This document shows, piece by piece, positions 7,838 through 15,813 of a stretch of 64,000 nt of DNA. The translations under genes and the position numbers were made by a program. The notes beneath the pieces are model-generated. The model worked only from the letters and a program-made list of their open reading frames with translations, ran no database searches and was not told where the DNA came from. The first letter of the stretch is position 1. Each line of letters opens with the position of its first letter. The DNA comes from Pelagibius sp. CAU 1746 (GTDB lineage: Bacteria; Pseudomonadota; Alphaproteobacteria; Kiloniellales; Kiloniellaceae): the NCBI RefSeq assembly GCF_039839785.1, contig NZ_JBDOQT010000001.1:1984001-2048000 (forward strand), written 5' to 3'.

Positions 7838-8623
7838 TCAGTTGCCCTGTGCGATCTGCGTCGGGGCCGTCTGCGGCTTGCGGGTGTAGAAGATGTGGCG
7901 GCCGATCGTCGGCCCCTCCGCGAAAGACTTCCGCCAGAACGGGTTCACATAGTCGGCGTGGTACCACAGGGCGCCGCCGGAGGGATCCTCGGCGCGGCCC
8001 CAGTACACCTGGCTCGCCAGCTCGGTGGCTTCCTGCCAGGCGCCCTGGTCCTCGATTTCATCCGCCTTGCCGTCGCAGTACCAGGAGAACTGGCAGCGGT
8101 GCAGCACCTCGTCGGTGCCGTCCTGCACCACGCCGCAGACGGTATCGGGAAAGAAGCGCGAGGCGACACGGTTCATCACCACGTGGGCGACGGCCAGCTT
8201 GCCGTCCAGGGGCTCGCTGCGGGCCTCGAAATAGATGTTCTGGGCCAGGCAGGTCAGCTCTTCGCGCAGCTTGCCCGGGTTCGAAGTGAAGGTGCTGGCG
8301 ATCTGCTCCTCGAGATCGAGCTGGCTGATGCCGACCTGGCGCACGTAGAACTGATCGGGATCGATGTCCTTGGCGTCCACGGGAATGAAGCTCTGGGCGG
8401 TCACCCGGGTCCAGGCTTCGTCGACCTGGTCGCTGGAGGCGACACCGGCCAGGGCCGCGCCGGCGATGACGCAGGCGAAGGGCGCGCTGAGGGCGGAGCA
8501 AACGGCCTTCGTGCTGAGGCCGTGTCTGGTATGGCGCTGCCCGGTGAGCACGTGGCAGGCGGCAGCGAACCAACGGTCCCGCTGCGGCCGCCAATCGGCC
8601 AGCATCTTTGCAATCCGGTTCAT
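7838..8623 (-). CDS. SleB-type cell wall hydrolase (Hydrolase_2 family)
   Basis: Predicted peptidoglycan hydrolase of 261 residues. A basic N-terminus is followed by a hydrophobic stretch (SAPFACVIAGAALAGVA, about 46-62), a signal anchor or Sec signal, so the enzyme acts in the periplasm. The C-terminal catalytic domain begins at LTCLAQNIYFEARSE (about 122-136), where the glutamate is the likely catalytic residue, and continues through VVMNRV, TVCGVV and CQFSWYCDG, all typical of the SleB/CwlJ family. In non-sporulating alphaproteobacteria these enzymes serve wall remodelling. A possible promoter lies at 8781-8808. Confidence 0.85.
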   Translation of the reverse strand: MNRIAKMLADWRPQRDRWFAAACHVLTGQRHTRHGLSTKAVCSALSAPFACVIAGAALAGVASSDQVDEAWTRVTAQSFIPVDAKDIDPDQFYVRQVGISQLDLEEQIASTFTSNPGKLREELTCLAQNIYFEARSEPLDGKLAVAHVVMNRVASRFFPDTVCGVVQDGTDEVLHRCQFSWYCDGKADEIEDQGAWQEATELASQVYWGRAEDPSGGALWYHADYVNPFWRKSFAEGPTIGRHIFYTRKPQTAPTQIAQGN

Positions 8624-8780
8624 CTAACGTCCATTACCCTGTGAACAATCCGTGGAACGTGCCCTGGTTCTCGTCGGGGCCTGCCGCCCTTCCTGCTCTG
8701 CCGGCGGGTCCCCCTTTCGGGGTTCAAGCAACGCCGCAGGGGCTCTTCCGGCCCAGGGGAGCTTCGTCCACGGACAAAGG

Positions 8781-8808
8781 TTTACACAATCTTAACCTGG
8801 GATATCAA
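8781..8808 (-). promoter_or_regulatory. Possible sigma-70-like promoter for the wall hydrolase
   Basis: On the minus strand TTGATA (8803-8808) and TGTAAA (8781-8786) are separated by 16 bases and lie in an AT-rich setting about 155 bases upstream of the hydrolase start. The match is moderate and not verified. Confidence 0.3.
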
Positions 8809-8826
8809 GAAGAATCGTCTTATATT

Positions 8827-8841
8827 TGAGACAAATTCTCA
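8827..8841. promoter_or_regulatory. Fur-box-like inverted repeat
   Basis: TGAGACAAATTCTCA matches the 7-1-7 Fur operator TGAGAATnATTCTCA at all positions but two, with a perfect right half. It lies in AT-rich DNA, 204 bases upstream of the wall hydrolase and with no gene on the plus strand nearby. It may be chance in AT-rich sequence. Confidence 0.3.
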
Positions 8842-9225
8842 TAAAATCCTAAGAAAATTAACTATTAATCCTGTATATCTTCAAAAAGTTTTCCGAAAAA
8901 AATGGTAACAATGTTGCTTTTGGATGATTTTTACTTAGGTATGCTTGGATACGAGGGTAACTAATACTTTCTTGTGCTCTGATGTGTTCGCCGAGCGAGT
9001 AAGAATTCTGGACTCCATTACAATGAATCTCGCAACTGCGGGAGCGTGATTCATAGGTCCTCTATTAGACTCGGGGCGGTTGAATCTTGGCGTGGGGACG
9101 ACTCTCGGGGATCAATACTGAGGCCCTTGGAGGGCCTCCGTGGGCGCGGCGGCCGGAGCGGGGGAGGGCAAATCTGTGATTTCGGCCGCCAGGCCGCTCC
9201 GAGTCGCGAGGGGCGAGTCCCGGCG

Positions 9226-9233
9226 ATGGTTAA
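9226..9233 (-). promoter_or_regulatory. TTAACCAT motif, possible CtrA half-site
   Basis: Same octamer as at 7286-7293 and 21430-21437. Here it lies 45 bases past the cysH stop, with no obvious promoter to serve, so it weakens rather than strengthens a regulatory reading. Confidence 0.15.
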
Positions 9234-9277
9234 CGGGCCGCTGCAGGGGCCGTTGGGAAGGGGCGCGGAGGAAGGGC

Positions 9278-10081
9278 TCAGCGCAGCCCCTTGGCGGGTG
9301 CCTGGGAAGCCCCCCTGGCGTTCCAGGGCGCCTTGTGGATGCCGCACTCGGTCTTGCCGCTGCCCGCCCAGCGCCCGGCGCGCGAGCCGTCACCCTGGGA
9401 CTTGGAGGTGCAGGGGGCGCAGCCCACCGAGGGATAGCCCCGGGCGCCCAGCGGGTGGCGCGGCAGATCGCGCTCAACGAAGGCCCGGGCCAGATCCTTT
9501 GTGTCCCAGGTCACCAGGGGGTTTACCTTGATCCGCGACTCGGCCGCCTCGAAGAGGCCCAATTGCTGGCGCCGGCCGCCCTGGAAGCGCTTGCGCCCGT
9601 TGATCCAGGCGCTGAAGCCGGAGAGCGCTCGTTCCAGCGGCAGCACCTTGCGCAGTTGGCAGCAGAGGTCGGGGCTGCGCCGCCACAGGGCGCCGTCCTG
9701 GTCGGCCCAGTCCAGGTCGCCGGCGCTGGGGCCGACGCTGCGCACGTCGGTCAGGCCCAGCCTGTCGACCAGGGTGTCGCGGTAGGCCAGGGTCTCGGGA
9801 AAGTGCTGGCCGGTCTCCAGGAAGATCACCGGCGTGTGGCGGTTGACCCGGGCCACCAGGTCCAGCAGCACCGCCGATTCCGTCCCGAAGGAGGAGACCA
9901 CGGCGATACGTCCGGCGAAGACCTCGTTGATGGCCGCGTCCAGGATGGCCTGGCTGTCCAGCCCACGGTAACGCAGTTCCAGCAGCCGCGCCCGCTCGCT
10001 GAGGCGCAGTCCGTTGTCCTGATTGGCCGGCGGGCGGACGACCAGGGAAGGGCGGGACAGCGGGGCGGCGGCCTGGGTCAT
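9278..10081 (-). CDS. cysH: Adenylyl-sulfate (APS/PAPS) reductase, iron-sulfur type
   Basis: Reduces activated sulfate to sulfite in assimilatory sulfur metabolism, using thioredoxin. The N-terminal ATP-pyrophosphatase-like fold shows SSFGTESAVLLDL (about 63-75, the PP-loop). Four cysteines in the pattern C140-C141, C221 and C224 (CAPC) would hold a 4Fe-4S cluster, which points to APS as substrate rather than the cluster-free PAPS type. The C-terminal catalytic ECGIH motif (C246) is present. The gene is last in a minus-strand run with DUF934, sulfite reductase, DUF2849 and cysG and starts 28 bases after the DUF934 stop. Length 267 residues is normal. Confidence 0.93.
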   Translation of the reverse strand: MTQAAAPLSRPSLVVRPPANQDNGLRLSERARLLELRYRGLDSQAILDAAINEVFAGRIAVVSSFGTESAVLLDLVARVNRHTPVIFLETGQHFPETLAYRDTLVDRLGLTDVRSVGPSAGDLDWADQDGALWRRSPDLCCQLRKVLPLERALSGFSAWINGRKRFQGGRRQQLGLFEAAESRIKVNPLVTWDTKDLARAFVERDLPRHPLGARGYPSVGCAPCTSKSQGDGSRAGRWAGSGKTECGIHKAPWNARGASQAPAKGLR

Positions 10082-10109
10082 GAGGGCTCCGGAGTCTCCT
10101 GAGGGCCGG

Positions 10110-10604
10110 TCAGCCGTTGCCCGCGCCGCGGCGCAGGGCGAAGGCTGTCCGCCGACGGTCGCCGGTCGGCTGGTAGAGCACCGAGATTTCGTTCATGGCC
10201 TCCTGCCAGCCGGCGATGGCTTTGCCGTCGGCCACTTCGAAGCTGTCGAAGCCGCAGCGCACCATGAAGAAAAGCTGGTCGCGCAGCACGTTGCCGACGG
10301 CGCGCAGTTCTCCGGTGAAGCCGTAGCGTTCGCGCAGCAGGCGCGCATAGGAATAGGCGCGGCCGTCGCCGAAACGCGGGAACTCCAGCGCGATGAGGTC
10401 GAAGCGGTCGAGATCGCCGGCCAGCTCGGCCGGCGACTGGTCGCTCTTCAGGCGCAAGCCCAGGCGGCCGTTGTGGGCGCGCAGCGTCTCGCGGCCGGTC
10501 CGCCACTGCTCCAGGCTGACGATGACATCGCCGTTAGGGGCGGCGTCCTCGGCCAGTGCCGTCCAGGGATCGGCGACGACCTCTCCGTTCTTAAGCAACG
10601 GCAT
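10110..10604 (-). CDS. DUF934 family protein, sulfite-reduction accessory
   Basis: A 164-residue protein of the DUF934 family, recognised by the segments LALEFPRF-like (IALEFPRFGDGRAYS) and GELRAVGNVLRDQLFFM. The family is almost always encoded between sulfite reductase and cysH in proteobacteria and is presumed to help sulfite reduction, but its biochemistry is not established. The ATG at 10604 overlaps the end of the sulfite reductase gene by 14 bases, so translation is probably coupled. An open frame extends upstream of this ATG but only as antisense-free overlap with the reductase. Confidence 0.88.
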   Translation of the reverse strand: MPLLKNGEVVADPWTALAEDAAPNGDVIVSLEQWRTGRETLRAHNGRLGLRLKSDQSPAELAGDLDRFDLIALEFPRFGDGRAYSYARLLRERYGFTGELRAVGNVLRDQLFFMVRCGFDSFEVADGKAIAGWQEAMNEISVLYQPTGDRRRTAFALRRGAGNG

Positions 10605-12246
10605 AGAGCTTCTCCTTGAACGGCGCGGCGCCGACCCGGGCATAGGTGTCGTTGAAACGCTCGCCGTCGCGGCGCAGGTCCAGATAGGTGTCGACGATGG
10701 TCTCGACTGCGTCGACGACGTCGTCGTAGGAGAAAGCGGGCCCCAGGATCTTGCCGACCGCCGCATTCTCGTCGGCGCTGCCGCCAAGGGTGATCTGGTA
10801 GAATTCCTCGCCTTTCTTGTCGACGCCCAGGATGCCGATATGGCCGGCATGGTGATGGCCGCAGGCGTTGATGCAGCCGGAGATCTTGATCTTCAGGTCG
10901 CCGATCTCGTGCTGCTTCTTCAGGTCGCTGAATCGCTGGGTGATGCGCTGGGCCACCGGAATGGAGCGTGCGTTGGCCAGGTTGCAGTAGTCAAGGCCCG
11001 GGCAGGCGATGATATCGGAGACCAGGCCGGCGTTCGGCGTGCCCAGGCCGTTGTCGACCAGCGCTTCCCAGACCTCCGCCAGGTCGGTGAGCCTTACGTG
11101 CGGCAGCACCAGGTTCTGCTCGTGGGTGACGCGGATCTCGTCGAAGCTGAAACGCTCGGCCAGGTCCGCGACCGCCTCCATCTGCTCGGCGCTGGCGTCG
11201 CCCGGCGCTTTGCCCTCCGGCTTCAGCGAAATGGTGACGCAGGCATAGCCGGGCGCCTTGTGCGCGGTGACGTTGGATCGCACCCAGCGGGCGAAGTCGC
11301 CGTCCTCGAAGCGCCGCGCCTCGAAGGCGGGCTGGTTGCTCTCCAGCGCCTCGAAGGGCGGCGGCGCGAAGTAGGCTTCGATGCGCTCGATCTCGTCGGC
11401 CGGCAGCGTGAGGGCGCCGTCCTTGATCTGCTGCCACTCGTCCTCGACCAGATCCTTGAAGGTCTCGGCGCCGGTCTGCTGGACCAGGATCTTGATGCGC
11501 GACTTGAAGAGGTTGTCGCGCCGGCCGAGCTGGTTGTAGACGCGCAGGATGGCTTCCAGGTAGCTCAGCAGGTGCCGCTTCGGAAGGAATTTGCGGATCG
11601 ACGTGCCGACCACCGGCGTACGCCCCAGGCCGCCACCGACGATGACCTCGAAGCCGACCTCGCCGGCCTCGTCGCGGCGGATCTGCAGGCCGATGTCGTG
11701 GAACCGCACGGCGGCGCGGTCGTTCGGCGCGCCGGTAATGGCGATCTTGAACTTGCGCGGCAGGAAGGAGAATTCGGGGTGCAGGCTCGACCACTGGCGG
11801 ATGATCTCTGCATAGATGCGCGGATCCTCGATCTCGTCGGCGGCGGCGCCGGCGAAGTGGTCGGCGGTCACGTTGCGGATGCAGTTGCCGCTGGTCTGGA
11901 TGGCGTGCATCTCGACCTCGGACAACTCCGCGAGGATGTCCGGGACGTCCTGCAGCTTCGGCCAGTTGTACTGGATGTTCTGGCGCGTGGTGAAGTGGCC
12001 GTAGCCGCGATCGTAGTCGCGGGCGATGCCGGCGAGCTTGCGGAGCTGCCGTGACGACAGCGTGCCGTAGGGCACGGCGACGCGCAGCATGTAGGCGTGC
12101 AGTTGCAGGTAGACTCCGTTCATCAGGCGCAGCGGCTTGAACTCGTCCTCGCTCAGATCACCGGCGAGGCGGCGCTCGACCTGTCCGCGGAACTGCTTTA
12201 CGCGCTGGCGCACGAAGGCCGCATCGAACTCGTCGTAACGGTACAT
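10591..12246 (-). CDS. cysI: Nitrite/sulfite reductase haemoprotein (assimilatory sulfite reductase)
   Basis: Six-electron reductase converting sulfite to sulfide, 551 residues. Two ferredoxin-like/nitrite-reductase half-domains precede the siroheme/4Fe-4S domains. The signature TTRQNIQYNW (about 87-96) contacts siroheme, and cluster cysteines lie in CPGLDYC and in SGCINACGHHH near residues 425-475. The siroheme it needs can be supplied by CysG of the same operon. No flavoprotein (CysJ) partner is encoded here, so ferredoxin or another donor is likely. It is followed with overlap by the DUF934 gene and preceded by DUF2849. Assignment as sulfite rather than nitrite reductase rests on the cysH/DUF934 context. 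Confidence 0.92.
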   Translation of the reverse strand: MYRYDEFDAAFVRQRVKQFRGQVERRLAGDLSEDEFKPLRLMNGVYLQLHAYMLRVAVPYGTLSSRQLRKLAGIARDYDRGYGHFTTRQNIQYNWPKLQDVPDILAELSEVEMHAIQTSGNCIRNVTADHFAGAAADEIEDPRIYAEIIRQWSSLHPEFSFLPRKFKIAITGAPNDRAAVRFHDIGLQIRRDEAGEVGFEVIVGGGLGRTPVVGTSIRKFLPKRHLLSYLEAILRVYNQLGRRDNLFKSRIKILVQQTGAETFKDLVEDEWQQIKDGALTLPADEIERIEAYFAPPPFEALESNQPAFEARRFEDGDFARWVRSNVTAHKAPGYACVTISLKPEGKAPGDASAEQMEAVADLAERFSFDEIRVTHEQNLVLPHVRLTDLAEVWEALVDNGLGTPNAGLVSDIIACPGLDYCNLANARSIPVAQRITQRFSDLKKQHEIGDLKIKISGCINACGHHHAGHIGILGVDKKGEEFYQITLGGSADENAAVGKILGPAFSYDDVVDAVETIVDTYLDLRRDGERFNDTYARVGAAPFKEKLYAVA

Positions 12247-12261
12247 CTCTCAGACTTCCTT

Positions 12262-12588
12262 TCAGGCGGCGCGGTCGCGCTGCTGTTCATTTCCCCGGTA
12301 ATCGGCCCGCACCGTGGGGCCGGCGGCGCGGATGATCTCGCGCGCCGAGAGCGGCTGCAGAATGCCGTCGACCTCGACCACTTCCATGTCGTAGGGGGCG
12401 ACGATCTCGCGCGCCGCGACGGCTTCCTCGGCCAGGGCAAGCATGGCCTCCAATTCCGCCGCGTCGCGGGTCGCGCGGCTCTGGTTCAGGTGCGTCGACC
12501 ACTTGCCGGTGTCGGTCAGGTAGACGACGTCGCCCTCGCGCAGGCGGTTGGCGGTGACGATCTTCAACTTGTCGTTCTTCTTGCTCAT
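12262..12588 (-). CDS. DUF2849 family protein
   Basis: A 108-residue protein of the DUF2849 family (start MSKKNDKLKIVTANRL, then GDVVYLTDTGKWS). The family is largely alphaproteobacterial and is typically found between siroheme synthase and sulfite reductase genes, as here. Its role is unknown; position suggests help in sulfite reductase maturation or siroheme delivery. It starts 17 bases after the cysG stop and ends 15 bases before the reductase start, so it belongs to the same operon. Confidence 0.88.
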   Translation of the reverse strand: MSKKNDKLKIVTANRLREGDVVYLTDTGKWSTHLNQSRATRDAAELEAMLALAEEAVAAREIVAPYDMEVVEVDGILQPLSAREIIRAAGPTVRADYRGNEQQRDRAA

Positions 12589-12605
12589 GGCGGCGGCTCT
12601 TTTCT

Positions 12606-14027
12606 CTATACGGCCTGCGGCAGGGCCGCTGCGGCGTTCTGCAGGTCGGCGGTGATGTCGGCCTCGAGCGCCTGACGCGCCACCTCGCCGATGACGATCA
12701 GGGCCGGGCCGGTGACACCTTCGACTTCCAGCCTTTCGGCCAGGGTATCCAGGCGGCCGGTGACCACCTTCTGCTCCGGGCGGGTGCCGTTCTCGATGAC
12801 GGCCACCGGGGTGGCGGCGGCCAGGCCGTGCTCGATGAGGCGGCCGGCCAGCGTGGCGGCAGTGGAGACGCCCATGTAGACGGCCAGGGTCTGCTTGCCC
12901 GAGGCGAGGCTCGCCCAGTCCAGCTCCGGCTCGCCGTCCTTGGCGTGGCCGGTCAGGAAGGTCACGGCCAGGGCGGTGCCGCGCAGGGTCAGCGGGATGC
13001 CCGCCGCCGCCGCGCAGCCGGCGGCCGCGGTGACGCCCGGCACGACCTCCACGGCGATGCCGCGGGCCTGCAGGTAATCCATCTCCTCGCCGCCGCGCCC
13101 GAAGATGAAAGGGTCTCCGCCCTTCAGGCGCACGACCCGCTTGCCGGCCAGGGCCTGCTCGGCCATGAGGGTGTTGATCTCGTCCTGGGTCTTGGTGTGG
13201 TGGCCCTTGGCCTTGCCGACGTAGATGCGCTCGGCATCGCGGCGCGCGTAGTCGACGATTTCCGGGCCGACCAGCTTGTCGTAGAGCACCACGTCGGCTT
13301 CCTGCAGGCGGCGCAGCGCCTTGAAGGTCATGAGGTCCGGGTCGCCCGGGCCGGCGCCGACGATGGCGACGGAGCCCGCCTCCTGGCGCTGGGCGTCTCG
13401 CCCGTTGATGAGGCCGAGCATGGTCTCGCGGGCGCCGGTCTCGTCGCCGGCCAGCACCTTGTCGGCCACCGGGCCGCTGAAGAAACGCTCCCAGAAGCGG
13501 CGGCGCTGCAGGCCGTCGCCGATCTGGGCGGCGACGGCGCCGCGGAAGGCGCCGGCGAAGCGGGCGAGGCGGCCCAGGTTGGCCGGCAGCAGGGTTTCCA
13601 GGCGGGCGCGGATCTGGCGCGCCAGGATCGGCGCGTCGCCGCCGCTGGAAATGCCGATGACCACGGGGTCGCGGTCGATGATCGCCGGGGTGATGAAGCT
13701 GGAGAGGTCGGGGCGGTCGACCACGTTGACCGGCACGCCGCGGCTCCGGGCCGTCTCGGCGACGGCCGCGTCGACGGCGGCCAGGCCGCTGGCGCCGATC
13801 ACCAGGCCGCAGCCGGCGACGTCGCCGGCCCGGAAGGCCCGCGGGTGCCAGGTAATCTCGCCCCGGCGGGCCAGGGCTGCGATCTCGGCCACGGCCTTGG
13901 GGGCGACCACGACAGGCCGGGCGCCCGCCTTCATGAGCAGGCGCAGCTTCCGGGCCGCCGCTTCACCGCCCCCCACCACCAGGCTGGGGCGGGCGGTAAG
14001 GTCATGAAATGCCGGGAAATACCGCAT
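12606..14027 (-). CDS. cysG: Siroheme synthase (uroporphyrinogen-III methyltransferase / precorrin-2 dehydrogenase / ferrochelatase)
   Basis: Trifunctional enzyme of 473 residues making siroheme for the neighbouring sulfite reductase. The N-terminal part (about 1-210) is the NAD-binding dehydrogenase/ferrochelatase domain (FHDLTARPSLVVGGGEAAARK, split here by reading only its key GGGEAA motif). The C-terminal part (about 215-460) is the SAM-dependent methyltransferase with VGAGPGDPDLMT, VLYDKLVG, VRLKGGDPFIFGRGGEE and VVPGVTAA-type motifs. It is the first gene of the sulfur operon. The promoter must lie in the AT-rich DNA at about 14131-14215. Confidence 0.94.
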   Translation of the reverse strand: MRYFPAFHDLTARPSLVVGGGEAAARKLRLLMKAGARPVVVAPKAVAEIAALARRGEITWHPRAFRAGDVAGCGLVIGASGLAAVDAAVAETARSRGVPVNVVDRPDLSSFITPAIIDRDPVVIGISSGGDAPILARQIRARLETLLPANLGRLARFAGAFRGAVAAQIGDGLQRRRFWERFFSGPVADKVLAGDETGARETMLGLINGRDAQRQEAGSVAIVGAGPGDPDLMTFKALRRLQEADVVLYDKLVGPEIVDYARRDAERIYVGKAKGHHTKTQDEINTLMAEQALAGKRVVRLKGGDPFIFGRGGEEMDYLQARGIAVEVVPGVTAAAGCAAAAGIPLTLRGTALAVTFLTGHAKDGEPELDWASLASGKQTLAVYMGVSTAATLAGRLIEHGLAAATPVAVIENGTRPEQKVVTGRLDTLAERLEVEGVTGPALIVIGEVARQALEADITADLQNAAAALPQAV

Positions 14028-14130
14028 GCTACGCTTTCCTGCTTCCTTCGACGTCCGCTTTCCTGGGGCCGCAATCCCTGGGGTTTTGCCGCAGGCCGGC
14101 GGCCGCAGCCGCCCAGGCCTATTTCACGCT

Positions 14131-14215
14131 GAAGGTAGGGCTGAATATATTATTTGTCCATATAAAGATGTAAAAATTATCGTTATCACATATAAAAATA
14201 GTAAAATAAGAAGGC
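14131..14215. promoter_or_regulatory. AT-rich divergent promoter region of the sulfur operon
   Basis: About 85 bases of nearly pure A/T lie between cysG (minus) and the lipoprotein gene (plus), inside otherwise GC-rich DNA. Several TATAAA/TATATT-like -10 candidates occur on both strands. No clear dyad operator is visible. Confidence 0.45.
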
Positions 14216-14299
14216 TGGGGCTTGGCGGGTGACAGGCAAGGCGCATCTGCCGTATCAAGGGGCACCACTTGATTCGGGGCCTGTTCTGGGGAGTCGCCC

Positions 14300-14671
14300 A
14301 TGTCCTTTCGTCGGCCGCTTGGCCTTCTGCTGATGATCTGTGCGTCGGTTCTGCTGGCGGGCTGTTCCATGGCGCCTTTCCAGGTCGGGGGCTCCGATGC
14401 GGCAATGGAGGCGGCCGAGGCCGAAGGCCAGAACCAATTGCCGCGTCTGCAGCCGCGGGCCATCGGTATCTGCTACAGCCCGGCGTTCAACGAGCCGGCC
14501 GAAGTGGAAGCGGAAGCGATCTACCGCTGCGACGGCGGGCGCGTGGTGAAAAAAGACGAGGATGTGTTCTGGAACGGCTGCTCGCTCAGCCAGCCGAACC
14601 GCGTCAACTATGTTTGCTACCCGCCGGACATCACCAAGAAGCTGCGGGACGGCGAAGTGCCGTCGAACTAG
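14300..14671 (+). CDS. Hypothetical lipoprotein
   Basis: A 123-residue protein with a lipoprotein signal: a hydrophobic stretch PLGLLLMICASVLLAGC ends in the lipobox LAGC (C22). The mature part has four more cysteines (GICYSP, YRCDGG, NGCSLS, YVCYPP), evenly spaced, which may form two disulfides. I do not recognise the family. It stands alone between the divergent sulfur operon and the convergent cyclodeaminase-like gene. ATG at 14300 follows GGGGAGTCGCCC at acceptable spacing. Confidence 0.8.
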   Translation: MSFRRPLGLLLMICASVLLAGCSMAPFQVGGSDAAMEAAEAEGQNQLPRLQPRAIGICYSPAFNEPAEVEAEAIYRCDGGRVVKKDEDVFWNGCSLSQPNRVNYVCYPPDITKKLRDGEVPSN

Positions 14672-14681
14672 TGGGCCGCGG

Positions 14682-15686
14682 CTAGAAAAGGGCGCTGGGG
14701 ACATTGCCCTCGGCGAGGGCGCGGCGGTAGACGAGTTCGGCCGCGACAAGATCCTCCATGGCGATCCCCATGGCCTTGTAGACGGTGATCTCCTCGTCGT
14801 TTTCCCGCAGCGGCGCGCGGCCGAGCAGCGCATCCCCGAGGTGGATCGCCGCGGCCGGGTCGATGCCTTGCAGTTCCCCGCAGCCGACGGGTGGCGCCGC
14901 GAAAGCTGCGCCGTCCTCGACATAGAGCTGGTGGTCGTGGGCCAGCACGGCCGGCAGCTCGCCCCGCGGCGGCGCGTAGCCGACGGAGGTGACGTGGGTT
15001 CCAGGCTTCACCCAGGAAGGCTCGATGACCGGCGCATAGGAATGGCTGGCCAGGCAGACGACGTCGGAACGGCGCACCGCCGCTTCAGGATCTTCTACCG
15101 CGCGTGCCCGGGGATGGCCGGCCGCCAGTTTCCGCGCATCGTCGAAGTTCAGGGAGGTGACCAGGATCTCGTCGAAGTCGCGCACCAGGGGCAGCAGCCG
15201 CAGGTGCTCGCGCCCCTGGACGCCGGCGCCGATGATGGTCGCCACCGCCGCCTTCGGCCGGGCGAGCAGACGGACTGAGAGCACCGCGGCGGCAGCGGTC
15301 CGGATGCCGGTGATGCAGGTGCCGTCCATCAGGCATAGCGGCGCGCCGGTCGTCTCGTCGAAGAGGTTGATCATGGCCAGGTGGTTGGGCAGGCCGAGGT
15401 CCAGGTTTCCCTCGAAGACGCTGACCATTTTCACCATGATCGGGCCTCCGGCGCGCCAAGCCGGCATGGACAGCAGGAAGCCTGTGCCGGGCAGGGTGAC
15501 GGCCGGGCGGTCGGGCGTTTGAACCTCCCCGCGTGCCAGCGCCCGGAAACCCTCGGCGAGCCCCTCCAGCAAGTCGCTGGGGTCGAGCAGCCGCTGAACC
15601 TCCGCCTCGCTGATCGTCATAACTTTCAGGTCGCCCTTGGTTATCTCGGCCGCGCTGCGGCATAGCGGCTTTGCCATTCCCGTCAT
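14682..15686 (-). CDS. Ornithine cyclodeaminase / mu-crystallin family enzyme
   Basis: NAD(P)-dependent enzyme family that includes ornithine and lysine cyclodeaminases, ketimine reductases and alanine dehydrogenase. Recognised by LLSMPAW, a Lys in GPIMVKMVSVFEGN (substrate-binding), ALCLMDGTCITGIRTAAAAVLSVRLLA-type core, and the Rossmann loop IIGAGVQGREHL (about residue 150). CCAGGGAGATCACA precedes the ATG at 15686; an internal ATG at 15620 (MTISEAEVQ) gives the classical family N-terminus but has a poor ribosome site, so the start is ambiguous. The divergent LysR gene is its probable regulator. The exact amino- or imino-acid substrate is not decided. Confidence 0.88.
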   Translation of the reverse strand: MTGMAKPLCRSAAEITKGDLKVMTISEAEVQRLLDPSDLLEGLAEGFRALARGEVQTPDRPAVTLPGTGFLLSMPAWRAGGPIMVKMVSVFEGNLDLGLPNHLAMINLFDETTGAPLCLMDGTCITGIRTAAAAVLSVRLLARPKAAVATIIGAGVQGREHLRLLPLVRDFDEILVTSLNFDDARKLAAGHPRARAVEDPEAAVRRSDVVCLASHSYAPVIEPSWVKPGTHVTSVGYAPPRGELPAVLAHDHQLYVEDGAAFAAPPVGCGELQGIDPAAAIHLGDALLGRAPLRENDEEITVYKAMGIAMEDLVAAELVYRRALAEGNVPSALF

Positions 15687-15795
15687 TGTGATCTCCCTGG
15701 AAGAAACTGCGATATACCGGCACCAGTCGCCGGAAGCCGCCGCTATGAATGGCTTGACCTGAAGCTTCGGGCAAATGACTCTGCGGCGAAGAGAC

Positions 15796-15810
15796 ATAAC
15801 CTGAGGTAAT
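15796..15810. promoter_or_regulatory. Candidate LysR operator (T-N11-A dyad)
   Basis: ATAACCTGAGGTAAT is an imperfect 15-base inverted repeat containing a T-N11-A core, in the gap between the divergent cyclodeaminase and LysR genes. It overlaps the ribosome site of the LysR gene, so binding could repress its own expression. Confidence 0.4.
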
Positions 15811-15813
15811 GAA

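Larger units (their letters stand above)
8624..9277. other. Long gene-free region with an AT-rich core
   Basis: About 650 bases between the wall-hydrolase start and the cysH stop. I see no convincing coding frame: short open frames here have no ribosome site and odd composition. The centre (about 8785-9010) is strongly AT-rich inside a GC-rich genome and holds a Fur-box-like 15-mer (8827-8841). A 7-bp perfect hairpin GAGGCCC/GGGCCTC lies at 9120-9138 and a TTAACCAT octamer at 9226-9233. A small RNA or an old degraded element are possible contents. Confidence 0.6.

Noticed and set aside
8608-8829. Short plus-strand frame before the AT-rich island
   Set aside because: It overlaps the wall-hydrolase start, has no ribosome site, and shows no sensible protein composition.
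9120-9138. GAGGCCC/GGGCCTC hairpin as the cysH terminator
   Set aside because: It lies about 140 bases past the stop and has no T-run on the minus strand. Kept only as a structure in the gap.
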